Positions 16,150-24,279 of a stretch of 64,000 nt of DNA are shown one piece after another (position 1 is the first letter of the stretch; each line of letters begins with the position of its first letter). Location of the stretch: the NCBI RefSeq assembly GCF_014655715.1, contig NZ_BNBM01000004.1, forward strand, positions 595,678 through 659,677. Direction: 5' to 3'. The notes beneath the pieces are model-generated. The model ran no database searches. It was not told where the DNA came from and saw only the letters and a program-made list of their open reading frames with translations. Position numbers and translations under genes: made by a program. This stretch comes from Streptomyces lanatus. Lineage in GTDB: Bacteria > Actinomycetota > Actinomycetes > Streptomycetales > Streptomycetaceae.

Positions 16150-17268
16150 GTGTTGCGTCTGCAGGGTGAGTTGATCCGTGGAGGGACCAGCAAGTGCTGG
16201 ATCTTCGACCACCGCGATGTGGTGGCGACCGGTGTGGACGCCGACACCCTGCTGCTCGCCGCCTACAACGCCGCCGACCCCCGCCAGATCGACGGCGTCG
16301 GCGGCGCCTCCTCCACCACCTCCAAGGCGGCGATCGTCAGGACCTCCACGGAGCCGGGCATCGATGTCGAGTACGCCTTCGCGCAGGTCGGCATCGGTGA
16401 CGAGCGTGTGGAGTGGGCCAGCAACTGCGGCAACTGCGCCACCGCCGTCGCCCTGTACGCCGTTCACAACGGCCTGCTGCCGATCACATCGGACTCCACC
16501 ACGGTGCGCATGCTCAACGTGAACACCGGGGCCCGCCTCACCGGCACCATCCCCACCGCCGGGCGCAGGGTGCCCGACGAGGGTTCGGCCGCGGTGCCGG
16601 GCACCGCCGCGCTCGGGGTGCCCGTCCTGCTCGGCTTCATGAATCCGGCGGGTTCGACCACGGGCCGCGCCCTGCCGACCGGCCGCGCCCTGGACACCCT
16701 GACGGGGCCCGCCGGCCAGGTGGAGGTGTCCCTGGTCGACGCCGGTGCACCGGCCGCGCTGTTCGAGGCCAAGGCGTTCGGACTGCAAGGCACCGAGTCC
16801 CCGGCCGAGTTCGCGGCGGCGGTGCCCGCGCTCACCGTGCTGCGCCGTCAGGCCGCCCTGGCCATGGGCCTGGCCGCGGAGAGCGACCCCGTCAGCCATG
16901 CCGTGCCGAAGGTCGGGGTCGTCGCCCGCCCCGCCGCCTATCGCACCACCGACGGCACCCGCGTCGGACAGGACGATTACGACCTCGCCGTCCGCATGGT
17001 GTCGATGCACGCCCCCCACCCCGCGATCGGCCTCACCTCCGCCGTCGCGCTGGCCACCGCCGCCGCCACCCCCGGCACGCTCGCCCACCGCGTCGCCCGG
17101 CAGACCGCCGGCGGACCGCTGCGCCTGGGCACCCCGGCCGGCGTCATCACCGCGCAGGCCGTCCCCGCACCGGACGGCGCCTCTCCCACGGTGCTGCTGC
17201 ACCGCGCCGCCCGCCGCATCGCCCGAGCCGAACTTCTCGTTCCCGTCCTGGAAGGACGCCCCGCATGA
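16150..17268 (+). CDS. PrpF family protein (aconitate isomerase / oxalomesaconate tautomerase-like)
   Basis: A 372-residue protein from GTG 16150, preceded by GAGGAG with a 6-base spacer. The open frame continues upstream to 15169 only across the LysR gene. PrpF hallmarks: RGGTSKCWIF near the N-terminus, DGVGGASSTTSKAAIV, and NCGNCATAVALYAVHNGLL with the conserved Cys. Family members isomerise 2-methylaconitate, aconitate or 4-oxalomesaconate by proton shift. Its stop overlaps the start of a dicarboxylate symporter (ATGA), which suggests joint uptake and isomerisation of a di- or tricarboxylate. Exact substrate open. Confidence 0.85.
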   Translation: MLRLQGELIRGGTSKCWIFDHRDVVATGVDADTLLLAAYNAADPRQIDGVGGASSTTSKAAIVRTSTEPGIDVEYAFAQVGIGDERVEWASNCGNCATAVALYAVHNGLLPITSDSTTVRMLNVNTGARLTGTIPTAGRRVPDEGSAAVPGTAALGVPVLLGFMNPAGSTTGRALPTGRALDTLTGPAGQVEVSLVDAGAPAALFEAKAFGLQGTESPAEFAAAVPALTVLRRQAALAMGLAAESDPVSHAVPKVGVVARPAAYRTTDGTRVGQDDYDLAVRMVSMHAPHPAIGLTSAVALATAAATPGTLAHRVARQTAGGPLRLGTPAGVITAQAVPAPDGASPTVLLHRAARRIARAELLVPVLEGRPA

Positions 17269-18689
17269 GCCGCAACGACGCCGCCCCGGGCACGGTCCCC
17301 TCGCCATCGCGCCGTATCCGCCGACTGCTGTCCCTGCTCTACGTCCAGTGCCTGATCGGCGTCGTCGCAGGTGCCGCTGTGGGCTGGCTGTGGCCGACCT
17401 TCGGGGCCGAACTCAAGCCCCTGGGCGACGGCTTCATCGCCCTGGTCCGCATGATGATCGCGCCCGTCATCTTCTGTACGGTCGTCCATGGCATCGCCTC
17501 CATGGGCAATGCGCGCGCCGTCGGCCGGGTCAGCCTCAAGGCACTGATCTACTTCGAGGTGCTGACCACGGTCGCCATGGTGATCGGCCTGGTCGTCGTC
17601 AACGTCGTCCAGCCCGGCAGCGGGCTGCACGTCGACCCCTCCACCCTCTCCACCGAGGGCCTGCCGCCGGAGGCGACCGAGAGCCACGAGAGCGTCGCCG
17701 CGTTCATCCTCTCCATCGTCCCGGACACGGTGCTGAGCGCGCTGACGGGCCATGAGATCCTGCCGGTGCTGCTGATCTCGGTGCTGTTCGGCTTCGGTCT
17801 GAACGCCGCCGGTCAGGCGGGGCGGGGGATCACTCAGGGCATCGAGAAGCTGTCCAAGGTCCTGTTCACGCTCATCCGCTGGATCATGCGGCTCGCCCCC
17901 ATGGGCGCCTTCGGCTCCATGGCCTTCACCATCGGCAACTACGGCCTCGACACCCTGCACCACCTCTTCCTGCTGGTCGGCTCTTTCTGGCTCACCGCGC
18001 TCTTCTTCGTCCTTGTCGTCCTCGGCACGGTCATGCGCATCAACGGCCTGCGCCTGCTGCCCTTCCTCCGCTACATCAAGGAAGAGCTCCTGATCGTCCT
18101 GGGTACGTCGTCCAGCGAGCCGGTGCTGCCGCGCATGATGGCCAAGCTGGAGCACGCGGGCGCCTCCAAGCCGGTGGTGGGCATCACGCTGCCCGCCGGG
18201 TACTCCTTCAATCTCGACGGCACCGCCATCTACCTGACCATGGGCGCGGTCTTCCTCGCCCAGGCCCTCGGCATCGACCTCGGTCTCGCCGAGCAGTTGT
18301 CGATGCTCACCGTCATGCTGCTCACGTCGAAGGGCGCCGCCGGCGTCACCGGCTCCGGCTTCATCGCCCTGGCCGCCACCCTCAGCGCCGTCCCGCACGT
18401 GCCCGTCGCCGCCCTCGCCCTCATCTTCGGCATCGACCGCTTCATGTCCGAGGCCCGCGCCCTGACCAGCGTGGTCGGCAACGGCGTCGCCACACTGGCG
18501 GTGGCCAAGTGGGAGGGACAGCTCGACGAGCGACGCGCCAAGGCCGTCCTCAGCGGCGAGATCCCGTACAACCCCGCTCCCGACCACGACCGCTCCCCCG
18601 AGACCACCGAGACCCCCGAGGCCGCCGAGGAATCCGCTCCGAAGGAATCGAGCGACAGGGACCGCGGCCCGGTACCCGCCATCGGCTGA
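17265..18689 (+). CDS. Dicarboxylate:cation symporter (DctA/DAACS family)
   Basis: A 474-residue membrane protein with eight or more hydrophobic segments. The family signatures are clear: VLGTSSSEPVLPRMMAKLE (serine-rich re-entrant loop) and YSFNLDGTAIYLTMG, then KGAAGVTGSGFIALAATL and GIDRFMSEARALTSVVGN. It imports C4-dicarboxylates or related acids with sodium or protons. The ATG overlaps the PrpF stop, so the two are translationally coupled. The last ~50 residues are a Glu/Pro/Ser-rich cytoplasmic tail. A strong hairpin follows. Confidence 0.92.
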   Translation: MSRNDAAPGTVPSPSRRIRRLLSLLYVQCLIGVVAGAAVGWLWPTFGAELKPLGDGFIALVRMMIAPVIFCTVVHGIASMGNARAVGRVSLKALIYFEVLTTVAMVIGLVVVNVVQPGSGLHVDPSTLSTEGLPPEATESHESVAAFILSIVPDTVLSALTGHEILPVLLISVLFGFGLNAAGQAGRGITQGIEKLSKVLFTLIRWIMRLAPMGAFGSMAFTIGNYGLDTLHHLFLLVGSFWLTALFFVLVVLGTVMRINGLRLLPFLRYIKEELLIVLGTSSSEPVLPRMMAKLEHAGASKPVVGITLPAGYSFNLDGTAIYLTMGAVFLAQALGIDLGLAEQLSMLTVMLLTSKGAAGVTGSGFIALAATLSAVPHVPVAALALIFGIDRFMSEARALTSVVGNGVATLAVAKWEGQLDERRAKAVLSGEIPYNPAPDHDRSPETTETPEAAEESAPKESSDRDRGPVPAIG

Positions 18690-18701
18690 CACCCCGCACG
18701 A

Positions 18702-18729
18702 CCGGTCCGGAGCGCACGCTCCGGACCGG
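18702..18729 (+). terminator. Hairpin terminator after the symporter gene
   Basis: CCGGTCCGGAGCG pairs with CGCTCCGGACCGG around a very short loop, 12 bases after the stop codon. GC-rich and without a T run, as is normal in Streptomyces. Confidence 0.7.
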
Positions 18730-18839
18730 CGCGGCCGTCGTCCCAGCCCCGCCACCAGTACCCGACGGCGGGGCGTCCCTCCTCCCGAGCATGGCCCCGG
18801 ATAACGTTCGCGGAGATCACCGCACGCCCGGGAGTTCAT

Positions 18840-19961
18840 GTGATCGGTATCAGCCCGAGGGAATCCGTCGAGACGCTCGAGGCGATCGAGCCCCCGCTCG
18901 ACAGAGAGGTTCTCATCGGTGTGGTGGTCACGACCGCGCTGGTGGAGGCTCTCGCCGCGGTCTCGGGATCCGAGGTGTGGCTTCTCGGGCTGCTCGTCTT
19001 TCTGCCGGGCACGGCATCGGCCCTCTGCACCGTCCGGCAGACCGCGTTCGTCGCGGTGTGGACCGCTTGTGTCGTCACCGCCACGGTGGTGCTGCGCGAC
19101 CGTGACGGTGGCCATTGGCTCGACCGCCTCCTGCTGATCCTGCTGACTCTGGCCCTGGGCCTGATCTCCGTGTACGCCTGTCGTCGGCGTATCTCACGCG
19201 AGGCCGAGATGCTCCGGCTGCGTTCCACGGCCGCGGCGATGCAGCGGCACATTCTGCGCCCGCTTCCCCTGGTGACGGACGACGCCTTGGTCAATGGGCT
19301 CTACGAGCCGCTGCACGAGGACCGGTTGGTCGGCGGAGACATCTACGACGTCGTCGCTTCACCCTGGGGTACGCGTGTGCTGATCGGTGATGTGCAGGGC
19401 AAGGGTCTGGCCGCGGTGGGCGCGGCGTTCGCCGTCATCGGTGCCTTCCGTGAGGCCGCGTACCGGGAGCCCACGCTGACCGCGCTGGTCGACACCTTGG
19501 ACGACGCGGTGGTCAGACACAACTCCTACGCCGAACAGACCGGCGAGGACGAGCGTTTCGTCACCGCGCTGATCCTCTGCGTCGACCTGCACGAGGAGGC
19601 GCAGATGGTCAACTGCGGCCATGTCGCTCCCTTGTTGGTGCATGACGACGGCGTCACCCGACTCGAACCGGACTCCGGCGTACCGCTCGGCCTCGCCGAA
19701 CTGGCCAACGAGCCCGTCACGGTGAACTGGTTCGATTTCCCGCCCGGCGCGACGGTACTGCTCACCACCGACGGCCTGACGGAGACCCGGGCGAGCGACG
19801 GCACCTTCTACCCGCTCGAAGAACGCGTGGCGAAGAACGCCGGCCTGTCCCCCACCGAGCTGCCGGGGGTCCTCCACGACGACGCCCGCGCTTTCGCCCG
19901 CGGCAGCGACCGGCACGACGACATCGCGGTCCTGACGGTCCGCCGTTCAGCGGCTCGCTGA
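18840..19961 (+). CDS. Membrane-anchored PP2C-type (SpoIIE) phosphatase
   Basis: A 373-residue protein from GTG 18840 with GGGAG upstream. Three to four hydrophobic segments (residues ~24-115) are followed by a basic linker (YACRRRISREAEMLRLR) and a SpoIIE domain with the metal-binding motifs GGDIYDVV, IGDVQGKG, LTTDGLTE and RHDDIAVLTV. This is the common PP2C membrane form of actinobacteria, which dephosphorylates anti-sigma antagonists. It is not obviously co-transcribed with its neighbours. Confidence 0.9.
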   Translation: MIGISPRESVETLEAIEPPLDREVLIGVVVTTALVEALAAVSGSEVWLLGLLVFLPGTASALCTVRQTAFVAVWTACVVTATVVLRDRDGGHWLDRLLLILLTLALGLISVYACRRRISREAEMLRLRSTAAAMQRHILRPLPLVTDDALVNGLYEPLHEDRLVGGDIYDVVASPWGTRVLIGDVQGKGLAAVGAAFAVIGAFREAAYREPTLTALVDTLDDAVVRHNSYAEQTGEDERFVTALILCVDLHEEAQMVNCGHVAPLLVHDDGVTRLEPDSGVPLGLAELANEPVTVNWFDFPPGATVLLTTDGLTETRASDGTFYPLEERVAKNAGLSPTELPGVLHDDARAFARGSDRHDDIAVLTVRRSAAR

Positions 19962-19973
19962 CACGTCATCAGG

Positions 19974-20273
19974 ATGCGGGTGTGGCACGAAACGCGCGGG
20001 AGGCGAGGCTTCCATCAGGTCCAGTCCAAGGTGGTCCGGCCGGCCACGTGGTACCGGCTCGAGCGGACGACGACCTGTGCCCTGCCCGCCAAGCCCTCCG
20101 AGGGCGCCGACGACCCCGACGAAGGCAGCCGGCTGTGGGCCGCGAGTGAACATCTCACCGGAGTCACGTTCGACCTCGGAGCCGGGACCACCACCCAGCC
20201 CGGCCGGACGGCAGCTCACCTGGGCGTGTCGCCGGAGCAGCCCGGTCGCGTTGGTGCACCGTCGTTGTCATGA
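19974..20273 (+). CDS. Hypothetical protein, 99 residues
   Basis: Most codons end in G or C up to about residue 85, a bias that favours real coding over chance. The sequence (WHETRGRRGFHQVQSKVVRP, then WYRLERTTTCALPAKPSEGADD) shows no domain I recognise. The bias weakens over the last 14 codons, so the end may have shifted frame. Its TGA overlaps the ATG of the next small ORF (ATGA), suggesting translational coupling towards the membrane protein at 20412. Confidence 0.4.
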   Translation: MRVWHETRGRRGFHQVQSKVVRPATWYRLERTTTCALPAKPSEGADDPDEGSRLWAASEHLTGVTFDLGAGTTTQPGRTAAHLGVSPEQPGRVGAPSLS

Positions 20274-20407
20274 CGACGACCGCGCAGGGCCCCTCCGCAG
20301 CGCCGGCCCGCGAGGTGAGGCCGGTGGTGGTCGAGCACAGGCTCACTTCGCCGACCGGTCCGCCCGTCCCCGGGCGGCGGCCGGCCCAGGCACCCAGGGG
20401 CGTCTGA
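20270..20407 (+). CDS. Very small ORF, 45 residues, hypothetical
   Basis: Begins MTTTAQGPSAAPAREVRP and ends RRPAQAPRGV. About nine in ten codons end in G or C. It overlaps the previous stop by ATGA and ends four bases before the GAP-family gene. It has no domain or membrane segment. It could be a coupling leader peptide or a leftover of a longer gene. Confidence 0.3.
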   Translation: MTTTAQGPSAAPAREVRPVVVEHRLTSPTGPPVPGRRPAQAPRGV

Positions 20408-20411
20408 TCCG

Positions 20412-21056
20412 ATGGTCCTCGACCTGATCGTGATCGGTACGGCCATCAGCCTGGGGCCCTTGCACAACAGCGCCTTCATTCTGCTGCTCTCCGCGCGGCG
20501 CGGCGTTCGCCTGGGCCTGGCCTTCCTGTTGTCGTGGCTGGCCAACCTGATCGCGGTGATCGCCTGCGTGATGCTGCTGACCGGTGGCAAGCCGCCCGCC
20601 CGTCACAGCACGCCCTCGACCGCGGTGATCGCTGCGAAACTCGCCATCGGCCTGGCATTGGTGCTGTACAGCGCCTACCGTCACCGCCGACCACCCCGCC
20701 CGCACGGCCCACCGCGCTGGACCGCCAGGATCGACGACGCCTCCCCGGTCACAGCGGCCGGCCTCGCCTGGGTGCTGCAGCCCTGGGCGCTGGTGGGCGC
20801 CGGCGCCGCGACCGCCGTCGACGCCGACCTCTCCACCCTCGCCAACTGGCTCGCCCTGACCGGCTACTGCCTGCTGGCCACCCTCAGCCTCATCGCCATG
20901 GAGATGTACGTGGTCCGGGCGCCCGCGGTCGCGAACGCCCGGCTGAACGCCCTGCGGAGCTGGTTGGAGCAGCACCAGGAACAACTGATCGTCACGCTCT
21001 CCCTGATCCTCGGCCTATGGCTGACGGCCAGGAGCATCGCCGAACTGGTCACCTGA
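20412..21056 (+). CDS. GAP/Sap family membrane protein (LysE-like fold)
   Basis: A 214-residue polytopic protein with about six helices. It opens MVLDLIVIGTAISLGPLHNSAF, the pattern of the GAP (Sap, sulfolipid-1-addressing) family, then LAFLLSWLANLIAVI and, after a basic loop (YRHRRPPRPHGPP), three more helices. Mycobacterial relatives help export glycolipids or glycopeptidolipids; in Streptomyces the cargo is unknown. Probably the last gene of the small cluster starting at 19974. Confidence 0.8.
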   Translation: MVLDLIVIGTAISLGPLHNSAFILLLSARRGVRLGLAFLLSWLANLIAVIACVMLLTGGKPPARHSTPSTAVIAAKLAIGLALVLYSAYRHRRPPRPHGPPRWTARIDDASPVTAAGLAWVLQPWALVGAGAATAVDADLSTLANWLALTGYCLLATLSLIAMEMYVVRAPAVANARLNALRSWLEQHQEQLIVTLSLILGLWLTARSIAELVT

Positions 21057-21142
21057 CACGGACGGCCCACACCCACCCGGACGCCCTGGCGGCCGCACGT
21101 CACCGCGCGCCCTCCGTCAGGGACATCCAAATCCCTCCCCCC

Positions 21143-21481
21143 TCAGCGCAGCTCCCCCTCCAACCACCGCAGGACATCCGGCGTCACCGGGTCGGTGATG
21201 TCGGCGAACTCCTCATGCCGCTTCAGGAACTTGGCCACGTACGGGCAGACGGGCACGATCCGCTTACCGGACGCCCGGACGTCGTCGAGCGCTTTCTGCA
21301 CCAGCTCTACGGCCAAGCCCTGGCCGGCGTAGGCGTCGTCGATCTCCGTGTGGAAGAAGACGCGCTGTGGGCCGCGGTCGCGGTAGGCCGTCAGACCGGC
21401 CCGTCGGCCGTCGACATGGATCTCGTACCGCTGGTCGGCGTCCGCTCGCTGGACGTCACGGAGGGGAGGGGACTGGCTCAT
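21143..21481 (-). CDS. Short GNAT family N-acetyltransferase
   Basis: A 112-residue protein from ATG 21481; the frame extends further only through the pirin gene. It belongs to the small GCN5-related group of ~90-110 residues: YEIHVDGRRAGLTAYRD, VFFHTEIDDAYAGQGLAVELVQKALDDVRASGKRIVPVCPYVAKFLKRHEEF, where QGLA is the acetyl-CoA loop. It lies 35 bases after the pirin gene and is probably in its operon. Acceptor unknown. Confidence 0.88.
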   Translation of the reverse strand: MSQSPPLRDVQRADADQRYEIHVDGRRAGLTAYRDRGPQRVFFHTEIDDAYAGQGLAVELVQKALDDVRASGKRIVPVCPYVAKFLKRHEEFADITDPVTPDVLRWLEGELR

Positions 21482-21516
21482 GGGATGCCTTTCGTGCGGA
21501 GGTCCGTGGTTGCGGG

Positions 21517-22509
21517 TCAGCGGCGGGGCGGGTTTCCGCGCGGTGTGATGACGGCGTTGGGCAGGGCGGGTGCGGGGAGGCGGCGTCCGGCGTAGCCCTC
21601 GACCTCGCCGAAGCGGTCGGAGCCCGCCTGCCATTCCTCTCGGGCCCGCACGATGTCCTCGTGGCTGCGGCCGATGAAGTTCCACCACATGACGATCTCC
21701 TCCTCGAAGGGAGGGCCACCGAGCAGGATCGTGCGCGCCGGAGCGTCCGACTCGTTCACGACCGTCACGGCGTCGGTGCCGCAGGGCACGTAGCCGAGTT
21801 CGGCGGGTCGTAGCGCGGTGTCGATCAGGCGGACGTCGCCGCTGTCCACCAGGAGGCCGTGCTCGAAGGCGGGGTCCACGGCGAGCGTGACCGTCGCCCG
21901 CGGTTCGAGGACGATCTCGGCGCCGAGCAGGGGGGTGAAGGTCCGCACCGGCGAGGTGCTTCCGGCCAGCGAGCCGAGGAAGACCTTGATCTCGGTCCCG
22001 TCGACCCGGACGGCTTCGGGCACGTGATGCTGGAAGTCCCGCGCGGTGTTCCGGTGCTCCTCGGGCAGCGCCACCCACAGCTGGACGCCATGGATGACGC
22101 TGGTGTTCGGGGTGGAGACCTCCGAGTGGGCGATGCCGTGTCCGCCGGTCATGAGGTTCATCTCGCCGGGCCGGATCAGGGCGTGGGAGCCGAGGGTGTC
22201 GCGGTGCTCGATCTCCCCGCTGAACAGCCAGCTCACCGTCTGAAGTCCGGTGTGCGGATGCGGGGGCAGGTCCATGCCGCCCACCGTCGCGGCGTCGACG
22301 GGGCCGTAGTGATCGGCGAAGCACCAGGCTCCGATCAGCGTCCGGCTCCGCTGCGGCAGCGTCCGGCGCACCCGCATGGCCCGCGGCCCGCCCAGGGGGA
22401 CGTCCCGTGCGGAGAGCACATCGACCCGGGGTTCCTCGGCCGGTCGGCTGTCGTCCACGGCCGCCCCGCATCTCAACGCCGCCGGCTCGGCTTCCACGTT
22501 GCTCACCGG
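21517..22509 (-). CDS. Pirin family protein
   Basis: About 330 residues from GTG 22509 with GAGGGG upstream; a GTG two codons earlier is possible. Two-cupin pirin with metal ligands in DLPPHPHTGLQTVSWLFSGEIEHRDTLGSH and GGHGIAHSE. The C-terminal cupin ends PFEEEIVMWWNFIGRSHEDI. Bacterial pirins include quercetin 2,3-dioxygenase-like enzymes and redox sensors. It is divergent from an AhpD-like gene with a MarR-type operator between them, placing it at the edge of the redox island. Confidence 0.9.
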   Translation of the reverse strand, partial: PVSNVEAEPAALRCGAAVDDSRPAEEPRVDVLSARDVPLGGPRAMRVRRTLPQRSRTLIGAWCFADHYGPVDAATVGGMDLPPHPHTGLQTVSWLFSGEIEHRDTLGSHALIRPGEMNLMTGGHGIAHSEVSTPNTSVIHGVQLWVALPEEHRNTARDFQHHVPEAVRVDGTEIKVFLGSLAGSTSPVRTFTPLLGAEIVLEPRATVTLAVDPAFEHGLLVDSGDVRLIDTALRPAELGYVPCGTDAVTVVNESDAPARTILLGGPPFEEEIVMWWNFIGRSHEDIVRAREEWQAGSDRFGEVEGYAGRRLPAPALPNAVITPRGNPPRR

Positions 22510-22528
22510 GACCACCCCTCATCCGCTC

Positions 22529-22546
22529 TAGTTGTCACATCAACTA
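22529..22546. promoter_or_regulatory. MarR-type operator, pirin/AhpD divergent promoter
   Basis: TAGTTGTCACATCAACTA, with 6-bp arms TAGTTG/CAACTA, contains the TTGNCACATCAA version of the motif repeated through this island. Confidence 0.65.
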
Positions 22547-22623
22547 TAATGCCACGAGAGCAGGGCGACGGCTACAGCACCCACCCGAGGGGCGTTCGCC
22601 GATGGCACAGAAAGAGGCGCGAA

Positions 22624-23139
22624 GTGAGCGAGCAGACCAGCGGATCCGCCGCCCGGAGGATCTTCATCGACAAGCAGAGCCCCGAGGCCTTCCGCGCCCT
22701 GGCGCAGACAGCGGAAGCGGTGCGTACTACGGCCGCCGAGGCGGGGCTCGACCACACCACGGTGGAGCTGATCAACCTCCGCGTCTCCCAGCTGAACGGC
22801 TGCGCCTACTGCCTCGACCTGCACACCAGGAAGGCCCTGCGCGCGGGCGAGACGCCACAGCGACTGGGCGTTCTGGCGGCCTGGCGGGATACCGACGTGT
22901 TCACTCCGGCGGAGCGCGCGGCGCTGAATCTGGCCGAGGCGACGAACGATCCGACTGACGCCGCCGCACAGACCTCCGCCTACCAGACCGCCCAGAAGAT
23001 TCTCACCGAGGACCAGATCTCCGCCGCGATCTGGGTGGCGATCACCATCGGCGCGTTCAACCGCGTATCGATCATGAGCAAGCACCCCGTACAGACGCCT
23101 CGCCAGGCACCGCCCGCGCCCGTCGCAGCACTTGATTGA
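22624..23139 (+). CDS. Carboxymuconolactone decarboxylase/AhpD family protein
   Basis: A 171-residue protein from GTG 22624 with GAGG six bases upstream. It carries the AhpD redox pair and histidine in NGCAYCLDLHTRKALRAGET, plus TPAERAALNLAEA and AIWVAITIGAFNRVSIM. Such proteins act as alkylhydroperoxidases or peroxidase-like thiol enzymes. It is under a MarR-type operator and next to DoxX, consistent with an electrophile or quinone/peroxide response. Confidence 0.9.
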   Translation: MSEQTSGSAARRIFIDKQSPEAFRALAQTAEAVRTTAAEAGLDHTTVELINLRVSQLNGCAYCLDLHTRKALRAGETPQRLGVLAAWRDTDVFTPAERAALNLAEATNDPTDAAAQTSAYQTAQKILTEDQISAAIWVAITIGAFNRVSIMSKHPVQTPRQAPPAPVAALD

Positions 23140-23147
23140 CGGGTCAT
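23136..23147. promoter_or_regulatory. MarR-type operator upstream of doxX (distal)
   Basis: TTGACGGGTCAT, ten of twelve matching the palindromic form TTGACGCGTCAA. Its TTGACG could be a -35 box, with TAAGGT 18 bases later as -10. It overlaps the stop of the AhpD-like gene. Confidence 0.55.
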
Positions 23148-23170
23148 CTAAATCTTCTCTAAGGTCCGAT

Positions 23171-23182
23171 GTTGACACATCA
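23171..23182. promoter_or_regulatory. MarR-type operator upstream of doxX (proximal)
   Basis: TTGACACATCAA, extended to GTTGACACATCAAC, 35 bp downstream of the distal copy and just after the putative -10. Confidence 0.7.
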
Positions 23183-23236
23183 ACCAAGACTCTCGGCCCT
23201 CAGTGCCGACGCGGGCCGTTCGGAAGGAACCGATCC

Positions 23237-23608
23237 ATGTACATCACCGCCGCCGTTCTCAGCGTGCTCCTCGCCTTCGTCTCCGCGGGCGCGGGTGCCC
23301 CCAAGGCGCTGCTGAAGGGCGACGTCCCCGCCGCGCTGCAGGCGCACATGGGGCTGAGCGCGGGCTTCGTCCGCTTCATCGGGCTGGCCGAAGCCGCCGC
23401 CGCCGGCGGCCTGATCATCGGGCTCTTCTGGCAGCCGCTGGGCATCGCGGCCGCCATAGGCTTCACCGTCACCATGATCGGGGCGGTGGTCTTCCACCTC
23501 AAGGCCGGCGACTACGCGGACCCCGCCGCCCGGAAGAACGCCCTGAGCCCGGTCATCCTCATGGCCCTGTCCGTGGCCACCGCGGTGACTCTGGGACTGG
23601 CCATGTGA
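23237..23608 (+). CDS. DoxX family membrane protein
   Basis: A 123-residue four-helix membrane protein from ATG 23237 with GGAAGGA upstream. It starts MYITAAVLSVLLAFVSAGAGAPKALLKG and has FVRFIGLAEAAAAGGLIIGLFW, the usual DoxX-like layout. Family members take part in redox or thiol homeostasis at the membrane. Two copies of the MarR-type operator precede it. Confidence 0.88.
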   Translation: MYITAAVLSVLLAFVSAGAGAPKALLKGDVPAALQAHMGLSAGFVRFIGLAEAAAAGGLIIGLFWQPLGIAAAIGFTVTMIGAVVFHLKAGDYADPAARKNALSPVILMALSVATAVTLGLAM

Positions 23609-23673
23609 GTCCGCGCGAGTCCCGCCCAGGCCGGGGCGGTACACCCCGACAGGGTGTCACGGGTTCCCCGGGA

Positions 23674-24147
23674 TCAGGCCTGGTCCTCGTCCAACTTGCT
23701 GATGACACGCTCGGAGAGCTCGGCCAGCACCCGCAGTTCCGACGGCGTGACATGGTCCATGAACAGTTCGCGCACGGCCTCGACATGGCGCGGGGCGGCT
23801 GCTTCGATGGCGGCCCGCCCCGTGTCCGTGATCACCACGAACGCGCCTCGTCCGTCCTCGGGGCACTCCTCGCGCACCACCATGCCCCGGCCGGCCATCC
23901 GGGCGATGTGATGGGACATCCGGCTCTTCTCCCACTCCAGCGCCCGGGCCAGGTCCTGGTACCGCTGCCGCCCGTCGGGCGTGTCCGTGAGATGGACCAG
24001 CACGGCGAAGTCCGCGGCGGACACGTTCGACTCCGACTGCAGCATGCGCCCCAGCCGCCCGCCGAGGCGCTCGTGCAGCCGGACGAAGCCGCGCCACGCG
24101 CGCTGCTCCTCCGCTGTCAGCCACCGCACTTTCTCTTGCTCTCCCAT
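23674..24147 (-). CDS. MarR family transcriptional regulator (first copy)
   Basis: A 157-residue winged-helix repressor: DFAVLVHLTDTPDGRQRYQDLARALEWEKSRMSHHIARMAGRGMVVREECPEDGRGAFVVITDTG, with the wing Asp-x-Arg-Gly. Its sequence clearly resembles the second MarR in this island (shared REEC and RELF segments), so both may bind related operators. It converges on the DoxX gene. A weaker operator lies before its start. Confidence 0.92.
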   Translation of the reverse strand: MGEQEKVRWLTAEEQRAWRGFVRLHERLGGRLGRMLQSESNVSAADFAVLVHLTDTPDGRQRYQDLARALEWEKSRMSHHIARMAGRGMVVREECPEDGRGAFVVITDTGRAAIEAAAPRHVEAVRELFMDHVTPSELRVLAELSERVISKLDEDQA

Positions 24148-24166
24148 GGGGGAAGTGTAAACGTAG

Positions 24167-24178
24167 TTGACAGTTCAC
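24167..24178. promoter_or_regulatory. Degenerate MarR-type operator
   Basis: TTGACAGTTCAC, a poor match to the island motif, 20 bases upstream of the first MarR gene. Confidence 0.35.
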
Positions 24179-24279
24179 CAAACATCCTCAACGCCCCCGA
24201 CAGCTCCGGAAACGCCGTCATCCCGGCGGGCCGGAGCGGCCTGCCGGGATGAAGGGTCGTGCGCGTCGGCGGCGTCGGG

